NCBI GenBank assembly: GCA_036268405.1
Contig: DATAUF010000053.1
Span: forward strand, 24,377 to 88,376
DNA length: 64,000 bases
Origin: DASZTV01 sp036268405
GTDB taxonomy: Bacteria; Actinomycetota; Actinomycetes; JAFAQI01
Direction: 5' to 3'
How positions within the stretch are numbered: the stretch's first letter is position 1; each line of letters begins with the position of its first letter. The notes below the pieces were generated by a model, which worked only from the letters and a program-made list of their open reading frames with translations, did no database searches and was not told the origin of the DNA. Shown here piece after piece: positions 56,577 to 64,000 of this stretch. A program made the position numbers and the translations under genes.

Positions 56577-59341
56577 GGGCCCACCACGTCGGTCGCTGCA
56601 TCGGGCACGGACAACGCCTCCGACCCCAGGTAGGCGGCGCGCACCTGGTCGCTGCGCACGACCTCCGCGGGCGTGCCCTCGAAGATCTGCATGCCGAAGT
56701 CGAGCACGTAGATATAGGAGCAGATCTGCATCACCAGCTCCATGTCGTGCTCGGTGAGGAGGATTCCGACATCGCGTTCGTCGATCACCTTGGTAAGGAC
56801 CTGGCCCAGTCGCTCGGTTTCCGCGCGGTTCAGGCCTGACGAGGGCTCGTCGAGCAACAACATGTCGAACGGCCCGGCGATGGAGCGCGCCACCTCCACG
56901 AGGCGCCGCTGACCTGTTGATAGCCCACCAACCGGACGATCCATCCAATCGCTGATTCCGCACACCTGCGCTGCCGCTGTCACAGCGTCATCGACGATCG
57001 AGCGATCACCGCGGCGCGATACGAGATGGCGCAGCGGCTGCACTCCTGCAAGCGACGCTTCACGCCCGAGCGCGATGTTGTCGCGCACCGTCATGGAGTC
57101 GAACAGCTCCATCTTTTGGAACGTGCGGCCCAGCCCGAGCCTGGCGCGAGCGGCGGGCGACAGCCGTGACACGTCCGCTCCGTGCAGCAGCACGGACCCG
57201 GACGTCTGCCGCAACAGCCCACTGCAGACGTTAAACGTCGTCGTCTTGCCGGCGCCGTTCGGGCCGATCAAACCGGTGATCTGCCCCTTCGGCGCGGACA
57301 GCGCGAACGACCGGACCGCGACCCGTCCACCGAACGCGACCGACAGGTCCGAGACCGCCACGCCGGTGCCCTCGCGCCCGACCTTCGCGGCGGGCGCACG
57401 AACGGGCTTGAGCCTTTCGCCGCCTATGGAGTCGTCGGCGAGGTCGCCGGCGACGGGGATGCCTTCCGTCGTCCCGGCGCGGCCGCCGATCCGATCGACG
57501 AACGCACGTACTCCAGGCACGCTCACCGCGCCGCCGGCCATCGAGACCAGTACTGCGGAGACACCGAAGACCACATTCAGCCAGTTGGTCACGTTCGCGT
57601 TCGTGATGTACGCGGGCGGGATGATCATCGCCGCTGCGGCAAAGAACGCATACCAAGGCTCACGACCCGGCATGATCGTGAGGACCGCGACCACGATGAG
57701 CGAGGAGAACGGAAGAAACGACGAGTCCGATCCGGTCACCGCCGTCACGGCCCCGCCGTACAAGCCGCCGTAGAGCGCCGCGAGGAAGGCGGAGATGCAG
57801 AAGACGAGCACTCGCGTCGTGTTGATGCTCGCGCCATGGGTGGACAGCGCGACCGGCGAGTCTCCCAGCCCGCGCAACAGCCGGCCGAGCCGGCCGAGCT
57901 GCAGCCATGCCACGACACCGGCTGCGGCGATCGCGACGACGAGCACCAGGAAGTAGTAGCTCTTGTCGCCGGCGAACCCGGACGGTCTGGGCTCGACCAG
58001 GCCGTCCGCACCGGTTCCGAAAAGCACGTGAAGCGGATAGCCCATCTGTTGCAGCGTGATCCCGAATCCGAAGGTCGCGAGCGCCAGAAACACTCCTGAC
58101 AGCCGGATCGCGGGAATCGCGATGAACGCGCCGACCGGCACGGCGACCAGCCCGGCAAGAAGCAGAGCCAGGAACCACGGGATGCCCACACCAGTGGTGA
58201 AGTGCGCCATCGACGCGCCGCCTATCGCGGCGAATCCGGCGTGCGCCAATGAGACCTGCCCGGAGGTCTTGATGAGAAGTCCGAGGGACAGGAACAGCAC
58301 GACGGTGCAGAGCATCACCGTGTAGAAGCCCAGCTTCGCGTCGCTCACGACGAAAGGGATGAGACCCAACCCGGCGAGAAGAACCGCGCCGCCGGACACC
58401 TGGATCCGCGCCGGTGCCCGCCAGTGGCTCGATACCGCCGCGCGCGCGGTCAATCGGCGATCGAGCAGCCGACGTCGAGGAGTGACGACCAACACGACGA
58501 ACAGGACCAGGAAGGGCACGCTTGCCGGCAGGCCCGCTCGCAGCGCGTTGGGATGGGTCAGCGTGCCGTACTTCGTCGCCACCGATGCCGCAACGCCGAC
58601 GAGTACCCCACCCGCGTAGCTCATCGGCAGACTCGAGAAGTAACCGAGCGCTGCGGCACCGAACGCCTGCAGCACGAGGAGGGTCAGCTGCAGCGCGTCG
58701 AGGCTGAGGCTCGGCGCGAGCAGCACTCCGGCGAGCGAGGCAAAGGTCGACCCGATGACCCACGACATGCGCCGGACCCGTACCGGGCTTGTGCCCGACA
58801 GATCGAGCAGCTCGGAGTTGTCGACCACACCACGCATCGCCAAGCCGGTCCGCGTCATCCGCATGAAGGCGAACAGCACGATCGTCGAAACCAGAGCGAT
58901 GATCGTGATGATCACCTGGTCCCAGTCGATGTTCGCGCCGTCGATGGCGAACGCCTGCCCGGTCGGCAGGTACGCCGGGAAGCCTTGGACCTCCGAGCCA
59001 AATCGTGCCGAAAAGAACCCGTCGGTGACCAGGATCAGGCCGACCGTCGCGACGATCTTGTAGATGGTTGCGGTGTCGGCCAGGTGCCTCGCCATGAGCT
59101 CGAGCAAGGCACCAAGGATCGGCCCGAGCACGAAGACACTCAGCGCGCCGGCGATCGGCCAGGCCACACCGTGGTCGTCATGCAGGGAGAAGAAGGCATA
59201 CGCCGCAGTGGTGGCGACCGCGCCGTGAGCGAAGTTGAAGATGCCTGACGTCTTGTACGTCAGGACCAAGCCGGTGGCGGCCAAGCCATAAACGGACCCC
59301 GCGACGATGCCAAGAATGACAAACGGGAGGAGCTCGCTCAT
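56573..59341 (-). CDS. Triple-fused ABC importer: LivH-like permease + LivM-like permease + LivG-like ATPase
   Basis: 922-aa polypeptide. Residues 1-295 are a LivH-type permease (YKTSGIFNFAHG at 29-40), about 310-610 a LivM-type permease (SGQVSLAHAGFAAIGG at 360-375), about 610-660 a linker, and 660-920 a LivG-type ATPase with Walker A 693-701, LSTGQ at 807-811, Walker B LLLDEP near 828-833 and His865. In most bacteria these are three genes. Expression gives fixed 1:1:1 stoichiometry. The LivF-like ATPase is separate and overlaps by 4 bp; a binding lipoprotein gene lies 24 bp upstream. The solute is unknown. Confidence 0.92.
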   Translation of the reverse strand: MSELLPFVILGIVAGSVYGLAATGLVLTYKTSGIFNFAHGAVATTAAYAFFSLHDDHGVAWPIAGALSVFVLGPILGALLELMARHLADTATIYKIVATVGLILVTDGFFSARFGSEVQGFPAYLPTGQAFAIDGANIDWDQVIITIIALVSTIVLFAFMRMTRTGLAMRGVVDNSELLDLSGTSPVRVRRMSWVIGSTFASLAGVLLAPSLSLDALQLTLLVLQAFGAAALGYFSSLPMSYAGGVLVGVAASVATKYGTLTHPNALRAGLPASVPFLVLFVVLVVTPRRRLLDRRLTARAAVSSHWRAPARIQVSGGAVLLAGLGLIPFVVSDAKLGFYTVMLCTVVLFLSLGLLIKTSGQVSLAHAGFAAIGGASMAHFTTGVGIPWFLALLLAGLVAVPVGAFIAIPAIRLSGVFLALATFGFGITLQQMGYPLHVLFGTGADGLVEPRPSGFAGDKSYYFLVLVVAIAAAGVVAWLQLGRLGRLLRGLGDSPVALSTHGASINTTRVLVFCISAFLAALYGGLYGGAVTAVTGSDSSFLPFSSLIVVAVLTIMPGREPWYAFFAAAAMIIPPAYITNANVTNWLNVVFGVSAVLVSMAGGAVSVPGVRAFVDRIGGRAGTTEGIPVAGDLADDSIGGERLKPVRAPAAKVGREGTGVAVSDLSVAFGGRVAVRSFALSAPKGQITGLIGPNGAGKTTTFNVCSGLLRQTSGSVLLHGADVSRLSPAARARLGLGRTFQKMELFDSMTVRDNIALGREASLAGVQPLRHLVSRRGDRSIVDDAVTAAAQVCGISDWMDRPVGGLSTGQRRLVEVARSIAGPFDMLLLDEPSSGLNRAETERLGQVLTKVIDERDVGILLTEHDMELVMQICSYIYVLDFGMQIFEGTPAEVVRSDQVRAAYLGSEALSVPDAATDVVGP

Positions 59342-59365
59342 GACCTGACCGTCACCGCCGCAGGC

Positions 59366-60598
59366 TCAGCCGCTGCCCGGCAGGCACACCATTTCAGTAC
59401 CTTGAGGCGTGGTGAGCTGCTTGTCGACCACCTTGAAGTAGCTGGCGCATGGCTGCTGCTTCGCGGGTGCGCCCTTGGTAAAGGTCACCGGCGGAATCGT
59501 GCCGCCGGCCGTGAAGTTCGCGCCAAGGGTGTACAGACCTGCGGTGATCGCTGCTGCGGTCGGCGTGGCGCTGGCTCCGATGCCCGCTGCCGCCGCCTTG
59601 AACAGCTCGCCGGCACCCCACGTCGTCGACGCCGTCGCCGTGTTGATGTCGGCCTTCGGCTCGTACTTCGCCATCGCCGACCGGAACTCCACCATTGCTG
59701 GCTTCTGCGACATCCAGCCCACGCCGTCCGCGTAGATCCAGGCGCCGTTCCAGACCGGGTTGACCGTGTGTGATGTCCCCCAGTTCTCGGTGTCGTCGAT
59801 CCACGTCGGTGAGAAGCCCTGCGACTTGCAGTTGGCAATCAGCCTCTCGGAGACGTCGATCGACGTCGCCGTGAAGACCGACGCTGCGCCCTTGTTCTTG
59901 AGCTGCAGGCACTGCGCGGCGTAGCTCGAGGAGGTTGCCGAGATCGACAGACCGCCTGCGTACGTGATGTGCAAGGACTTGGCCGCGCCTGCGGTCAGGG
60001 TCGCCGCCTGAGCGCAGCCGGGCACCTCTGCGCAGTAGACGACACCGAAGGACTTCTCTTGGGCGAGCACCGTGGCGTAGACCGACATGGTCAGGGTGTT
60101 CACCGGGTTGAGATTGGTCGGGTAGAAGTTCGGATCGGTGAGCCAGGCAGCCGACGAGGCAATGCCGCCGATCACTGGGATCTTCGCGTTGTCGATGTAC
60201 TTCTGCCACGACGCCTCGAGACCGGATTCGTGCTGGCCCACGATCGCGACGACGTGGTCCTGTTGCACGAGCTCCTTGACCGCGGCGAGGGACTTGGTCG
60301 CCGATCCGGCGTCATCCTTGGAGTACAGCTTGACCGGGTGCCCGTTGATGCCGCCGTGGGCGTTGGTGTCGTCGACCCATGCCTTCATCGCCGCCAGACC
60401 CTGGTCGGATGCTTCGGACGAGAAGCCGCTATAGGTGCCGACGTCACCGATGTTGATCGGCGAACCGGTCAGCGAGGAAGCGGAGGTACCGCCGCCACTC
60501 GGCGTCCCTCCGCCACTGCTACTGCTACCGCACGCACCGGCGAACGCCACGATCGTGAACGCCACCGCGCCCACCCTCAACGTCTTACCTCGAGCCAT
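59366..60598 (-). CDS. ABC transporter substrate-binding lipoprotein (Peripla_BP_6 family)
   Basis: 410-aa extracellular receptor. The signal sequence ends in a lipobox with Cys23 (FAGAC), followed by a Ser/Gly-rich linker of about 25 residues and a type-I periplasmic binding fold starting INIGDVGTYSG. Paired Cys residues (VYCAEVPGC and others) suggest disulfides. AAGGAG lies 9 nt before the ATG at 60598 but only 3 nt before the GTG at 60604, so the ATG is chosen. It is first in the importer operon (fusion protein and LivF-like follow). Solutes of this family include amino acids, amides and aromatic acids. Confidence 0.9.
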   Translation of the reverse strand: MARGKTLRVGAVAFTIVAFAGACGSSSSGGGTPSGGGTSASSLTGSPINIGDVGTYSGFSSEASDQGLAAMKAWVDDTNAHGGINGHPVKLYSKDDAGSATKSLAAVKELVQQDHVVAIVGQHESGLEASWQKYIDNAKIPVIGGIASSAAWLTDPNFYPTNLNPVNTLTMSVYATVLAQEKSFGVVYCAEVPGCAQAATLTAGAAKSLHITYAGGLSISATSSSYAAQCLQLKNKGAASVFTATSIDVSERLIANCKSQGFSPTWIDDTENWGTSHTVNPVWNGAWIYADGVGWMSQKPAMVEFRSAMAKYEPKADINTATASTTWGAGELFKAAAAGIGASATPTAAAITAGLYTLGANFTAGGTIPPVTFTKGAPAKQQPCASYFKVVDKQLTTPQGTEMVCLPGSG

Positions 60599-60744
60599 TG
60601 ACACCCACTCCTTGGCAGCCAGGTCTATCGGGTACTGCGGACCATAGGGCCTACTTGGACGTATCGACAGGGTTTCGAGAAGATTTCGTCAGGACAACCG
60701 TGTTATATCCGCTGAATACGTTGGAGGATTGGCTCCGGGTGGGG

Positions 60745-61620
60745 TCAGGTCCGGCCGGTCATGGCCGACCGCGGCCGCTGCACGAGCTCGATGACGACAC
60801 CGTCGGGGTCCGTCAGAAACATCACCCACACGCCTCCGAGCCTGGTTCCGGGCAGCTCGACCCACAGCGGCTCAGGGATGTCGGGTTGGCCCTCCGCGAG
60901 TGCCTCGTACGCGGCCTTCACGTCGTCGAGCCCGAGCGCGATCCGGTAGAGCCCCCGGTGGTACGCCGGGGAGGCAGCAGTGCCGACGGGCCCGGGCGTC
61001 AGCCACTGAGTGAGCTCGATCGCGAACGACTGGTCGCTCACGGCCTCCAGCGTCTGGCTGGTCAGCGTCACGTCCCCGCTGAGCCCGACGGGCTCGCCGA
61101 CCGCTTCGAAGCCGAGCCGCGCATACCACTGCTTGGAACGCTCGAGGTCGCTGCAGTTGATACGAACGTGTGAGAAAAGGGGAAACGACGCATCCGGAGC
61201 CGCGACGACCTGCTCGACCGGTACGTCGTCGGTGTCGATCACCGTCACCACCGGCCGAAGCTCGCCGCGCGCGGGCCACAGCGTGGCACCCGTCGGATCG
61301 AGCCCGGGGACGGCGTAGCCGACGGCGATCAGACCGAGATGGTTCGGCTCGTGAGGGTGCGCGCCGACCAGTGCGGGCACCACCCACTCCTGGAGCTCGA
61401 TCGCGGGGGCGGAGCGTGGCCCTCGACCGTCGTACATGAACCACACCTCGGAAGTTGCGAGGCCATCGACGCCCAACCCGCTCCCATCCGTGGGCACCCG
61501 CGCCGTCTTCATTCCCGGCGTCAAATCGAGCAACTCTGAGTAGAACGCTGCCGCAGCGACCACATCGCGAGTGTTGAGGTTGCAGTGCATCATGCTGTGC
61601 ACGTGCGCCGGGCCGGTCAT
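60745..61620 (-). CDS. Two-domain VOC family protein
   Basis: 291-aa protein of two VOC units, about residues 8-140 and 148-285. The second begins LFSHVRINCSDLERSKQWYARLGF, with His and later Glu (GVVIELVQRP) as metal ligands; the first has His in HCNLNTRDV but a less complete set. Extradiol dioxygenases and 4-hydroxyphenylpyruvate dioxygenases share this arrangement, yet length and motif do not identify a reaction. It overlaps the luciferase-like gene by 4 bp (ATGA). A 146-bp gap, with no further gene, separates it from the importer operon. Confidence 0.75.
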   Translation of the reverse strand: MTGPAHVHSMMHCNLNTRDVVAAAAFYSELLDLTPGMKTARVPTDGSGLGVDGLATSEVWFMYDGRGPRSAPAIELQEWVVPALVGAHPHEPNHLGLIAVGYAVPGLDPTGATLWPARGELRPVVTVIDTDDVPVEQVVAAPDASFPLFSHVRINCSDLERSKQWYARLGFEAVGEPVGLSGDVTLTSQTLEAVSDQSFAIELTQWLTPGPVGTAASPAYHRGLYRIALGLDDVKAAYEALAEGQPDIPEPLWVELPGTRLGGVWVMFLTDPDGVVIELVQRPRSAMTGRT

Positions 61621-62516
61621 GCGCGGATGACGGACGCGCCGAAGCGCTCCAGGAAGTCGAGCGTGTCACCGCGCGTGTAGGTCGCGCCGGGGATCATGAC
61701 CCAGTTGGCACCCGCCGCTTCGTGCGCGGCAAAGCGGTCGGCATGCCTCGCGAGATCCGCGCCGGGGTCGGCGATTCCTAGATCGGTGTGCGCAACGATG
61801 ACGTCGAGCGACGCACCGCGGTCGCCGGCTGCGGCCCGAAGCTCGGTGACCGCCGCGGCCAGGTCGTTCTCCGCGTCGAGCGGCGCGGTCCGCGTCGTCT
61901 GGAACAGCTCGGGCGATCCGCTCAACGGCATCCAGCCCTGGGCGCGCGCGGCGACCCGACGCCTGGTCAGTGCCGAGTTGCCACCGATCCAGATCGGGAT
62001 GGGCGACTGAACCGGGCGTGGCCGGCCCACCACGTCGCGTGCCTCGAAATGCCGGCCCTGGTAGCTGAACGGCTCCCCGGACCAGTGCAGGGGCAGAACG
62101 TCGAGCGCCTCGTCGAACAGTGCATTGCGCTCGTCGAAGTCGGCGCCGAGGGCGTGAAACTCCCCTTTGAGGTAGCCGGTGCCGACGCCGAGGACGAACC
62201 GCCCGCCGGAGAGCTTGTCGACGGTGGCCGCGGACTTGGCCAGCAGCAGCGGATTGCGATACGGAATGACGCACAGGTACGTCAGGAGCTTGATCCTCGT
62301 TGTGGCCGCAGCGACGTATCCGAGGGCGACGAACGGATCGAGGGACTGATGTCCGCCCGACATCAACCACTTGTTGCCAGGCGCGGGGTGCTCGGTGAAC
62401 GCGAACCCCATGAAGCCGGCGTCCTCCGCGGCCCTGGCGACCTCGTCCACCGGCCCGCAGTCGAGCATGTCGATATCCGTGCCGGTGACATCGGGGTACT
62501 GGTACATGAAGTTCAT
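61617..62516 (-). CDS. Luciferase-like (LLM class) F420-dependent oxidoreductase
   Basis: 299-aa luciferase-like TIM-barrel protein of the TIGR03619-like group: FAFTEHPAPGNKW near residue 39, LLTYLCVIPYRNPLLLAKSAATVDKLSGGR-type region starting near 77, GVGTGYLKGEF near 110 and PIPIWIGGNS near 172. It probably uses F420 or FMN. It overlaps the VOC gene by 4 bp; the GntR gene lies 12 bp upstream. Luciferase-like plus VOC pairs suggest sequential oxidation and ring-opening or rearrangement, an inference. Confidence 0.83.
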   Translation of the reverse strand: MNFMYQYPDVTGTDIDMLDCGPVDEVARAAEDAGFMGFAFTEHPAPGNKWLMSGGHQSLDPFVALGYVAAATTRIKLLTYLCVIPYRNPLLLAKSAATVDKLSGGRFVLGVGTGYLKGEFHALGADFDERNALFDEALDVLPLHWSGEPFSYQGRHFEARDVVGRPRPVQSPIPIWIGGNSALTRRRVAARAQGWMPLSGSPELFQTTRTAPLDAENDLAAAVTELRAAAGDRGASLDVIVAHTDLGIADPGADLARHADRFAAHEAAGANWVMIPGATYTRGDTLDFLERFGASVIRA

Positions 62517-62528
62517 CGACGACAGTTC

Positions 62529-63293
62529 CTACTCTTCCGTGCCGGTCATGCCGAACAGCTCGAGAACAGTGCCGGCGACGGGCATCGCGAGGTAGTGCTT
62601 GCGAACCTCCGCAAGGTGGAGCTCCCAAAGCGCCTGCACGCCGTCCGCATCCCGGGCGCGGATCAGCTCGACAAGCGCCGCATGGGTCCGATGCACCTGG
62701 CGAGCCTCTTGGAGAGCTCGCGCCTCCGCGGACGTCGCGACGTAGTCCCGGCGCACGACGCCCACAATGCTGTAGAGCATGTGAACGAGCAGCTCGATCG
62801 TCTCGTTGCCGGCAAGCTCGGCGATCAACAGGTGGAAGCCGATGTCGTGATCCGCGAATGCCTGCGGGTCAGCGACCACGGCGCCTCCCGCTTCGAGCAC
62901 GCGGTCGAGCCGCGCCAGCGTCCTGGGCGTGGCACGCTCGGTGACGGCGCGCGCGAGTCGGCCCTCCAGCACGGTTCGGGCCTCGTAGACATCGGCGATC
63001 GAGGTGGCCCGATGCTGGAGAACAAGTCCGGCATAACGCGCTGCCACGTTCACGGCAGGCGGCTTGACCCGCGCGCCACCGCGTGGGCCGCGGCGTACCT
63101 CGATCAGGTTCTCCGACTCGAGGATCCGGAACGCCTCGCGGAGGGTCGCGCGCGAGACGTTGAACTGCACCATCAGCTCGGCCTCGGGCGGCAGCGTCGC
63201 TCCGTCGGCAAGCTGGGCGCTGATGATCTGGCGACGAAGGGCAACCGCCACCAGCTCGGCGGCCTTCGGGACCCGGATCGCGCTTCCGCTCAC
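62529..63293 (-). CDS. GntR family transcriptional regulator, FadR-like (FCD) subfamily
   Basis: 254-aa paralogue of the regulator at 51570, with the same wHTH (IRVPKAAELVAVALRRQI, SRATLREAFRILESE) and FCD-like domain (DHDIGFHLLIAELAGNETIE). The GTG at 63293 gives an N-terminus matching the paralogue; a GTG overlapping the aldehyde dehydrogenase stop is possible. It is in one transcription unit with the aldehyde dehydrogenase upstream and luciferase-like and VOC genes downstream. It probably controls that operon in response to an acidic or CoA intermediate. Confidence 0.87.
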   Translation of the reverse strand: MSGSAIRVPKAAELVAVALRRQIISAQLADGATLPPEAELMVQFNVSRATLREAFRILESENLIEVRRGPRGGARVKPPAVNVAARYAGLVLQHRATSIADVYEARTVLEGRLARAVTERATPRTLARLDRVLEAGGAVVADPQAFADHDIGFHLLIAELAGNETIELLVHMLYSIVGVVRRDYVATSAEARALQEARQVHRTHAALVELIRARDADGVQALWELHLAEVRKHYLAMPVAGTVLELFGMTGTEE

Positions 63294-63331
63294 CTGCGTC
63301 CCGGCACTTGCTCGACCGGCGACGGGGGTCG

Positions 63332-64000
63332 TCAGCCCGACGGCCACGCCACCGCCTTGGTCTCGAGGTACTGCTCGAATCCTTCGACGCCGTTCTGGCG
63401 CCCGACGCCCGACGTCTTGTAGCCCCCGTACGGTGAGTCCGCGCCGTACCACAGGCCGCCGTTGATGCCGATCGACCCGGTGCGCACCCTTCGCGCGAAT
63501 CGCGTCGCGCGCTCCTCGTCGGCGGAGAAGACCCCACCGGACAGCCCGTAGGCGCTGTCGTTGGCGATCCGGAGGGCGTCGTCGTCGTCGTCGAACGGCA
63601 GGACGCACAGCACCGGTCCGAAGATCTCCTCCTGGGCGATCGTCATCGAGGGGTCGACGTCGGCGAAGATCGTCGGTTCGACGAAGTAGCCAGAGGTCAG
63701 CCCGGCCGGACGGCCGCCACCCACGACCACCCGGGCGCCCTCACTACGGCCGGTCCGGATGTAGCTCTCGACCCGTGTGCGCTGACGTTCGCTGACCAAC
63801 GGACCGATCTGGGTGTCCGGGTCGGTGGGGTCACCCACCGGCATGGAGACGACGACGGCCTCGAAGGCCTCAAGGAACTCGCGCTCGCGGGACCGAGGGA
63901 CCACTACCCGGGTCTTGAGGCTGCACACCTGACCGCTGTTGCGGAACGACCCGATCCGCAGCGACTCGGCCGTGGCCCCGAGGTCGGCGTCGTCCAGCAC
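63332..64000 (-). CDS. Aldehyde dehydrogenase, C-terminal part (cut by window edge)
   Basis: The 3' 223 codons of an NAD(P)-dependent aldehyde dehydrogenase; the 5' part lies beyond 64000. The catalytic Cys is in NSGQVCSLKTR near the edge, EEIFGPVLCV follows, and NDSAYGLSGGVFSAD and GSIGINGG are typical C-terminal motifs. It oxidises an aldehyde or semialdehyde to the acid, which could then be taken up by a CoA ligase. It lies 38 bp upstream of the GntR gene on the same strand. Confidence 0.9.
   Translation of the reverse strand: MLDDADLGATAESLRIGSFRNSGQVCSLKTRVVVPRSREREFLEAFEAVVVSMPVGDPTDPDTQIGPLVSERQRTRVESYIRTGRSEGARVVVGGGRPAGLTSGYFVEPTIFADVDPSMTIAQEEIFGPVLCVLPFDDDDDALRIANDSAYGLSGGVFSADEERATRFARRVRTGSIGINGGLWYGADSPYGGYKTSGVGRQNGVEGFEQYLETKAVAWPSG

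Noticed and set aside
1..64000. CRISPR arrays, tRNA genes, insertion sequences or phage genes
   Set aside because: No regularly spaced repeats, cloverleaf-like segments, transposase/integrase motifs or terminal inverted repeats were seen by eye.

Overview
The window reads as chromosomal DNA of a high-G+C actinobacterium. Base composition is strongly G/C at third codon positions, GTG and TTG starts are common, substrate-binding proteins carry actinobacterial-type lipoboxes, there are two luciferase-like (F420/FMN class) oxidoreductases, and several promoters place a TANNNT hexamer 6-7 nt before the start codon, as in leaderless actinobacterial mRNAs. I saw no rRNA, tRNA, CRISPR array, insertion sequence or prophage gene. 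Coding density is very high, with no gene-free stretch above 150 bp; many neighbouring genes overlap by 1 or 4 bp (TGATG, ATGA, GTGA, TTGA), so most of the window consists of translationally coupled operons.

Layout. 1-2194: a truncated membrane-anchored protein facing an orphan ABC substrate-binding lipoprotein that is coupled to a limonene-epoxide-hydrolase-like enzyme. 2178-6907: APH-like kinase, luciferase-like enzyme, two NTF2-fold proteins, flavin reductase, and a ferritin-like metal hydrolase. 6990-12487: five-gene P450 / CoA ligase / DUF35 / alpha-beta hydrolase / thiolase-like operon. 12524-16800: tandem double-TetR regulator with an enoyl-CoA hydratase, divergent from an ADP-forming acyl-CoA synthetase. 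16879-21083: VOC protein, amidohydrolase, CoA ligase, SDR. 21090-23170: acyl-CoA dehydrogenase (ACAD) pair. 23299-29958: seven-gene operon of thioesterase, SDR, CoA ligase, hydratase, Gfo/Idh/MocA oxidoreductase, isochorismatase-like protein and DUF2889 protein. 29967-33705: Ltp-type thiolase-like protein, DUF35, two MaoC-type hotdog proteins, ACAD. 33773-41326: two further ACAD groups around a TetR regulator, then SDR plus MaoC. 41330-45875: family I-like and family III CoA-transferases, hydratase, true thiolase. 45947-51566: ACAD/SDR/ACAD, then a thiolase-fold/DUF35 fusion with an SCP-x-type thiolase. 51570-60598: GntR, a small coiled-coil protein, two amidohydrolases, an isochorismatase-like protein, and a branched-chain-amino-acid-type ABC importer whose two permeases and one ATPase are one polypeptide. 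60745-64000: VOC, luciferase-like enzyme, second GntR, aldehyde dehydrogenase cut by the window edge.

How it fits together (inference). The gene set looks like a catabolic island for hydrophobic, probably alicyclic or isoprenoid/steroid-like acids. ABC lipoproteins and the importer would take up substrate; the P450, luciferase-like enzymes and epoxide-hydrolase-like protein would functionalise it; three AMP-forming ligases, one ADP-forming synthetase and two CoA-transferases would make CoA esters. Ten ACAD genes, mostly in adjacent unlike pairs, would dehydrogenate them. Hydration and oxidation would use crotonases or MaoC proteins plus MFE-2-like SDRs, and cleavage would use true thiolases or DUF35-partnered thiolase-like aldolases. 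Steroid-ring enzymes such as KstD, KshAB or HsaC are absent, so the substrate cannot be named from this window.

The most unusual features are the triple-fused transporter, the tandem TetR protein, three thiolase-like/DUF35 modules (one fused), two isochorismatase-fold proteins that have lost all catalytic residues, and shared intergenic sequence motifs that suggest local regulons.
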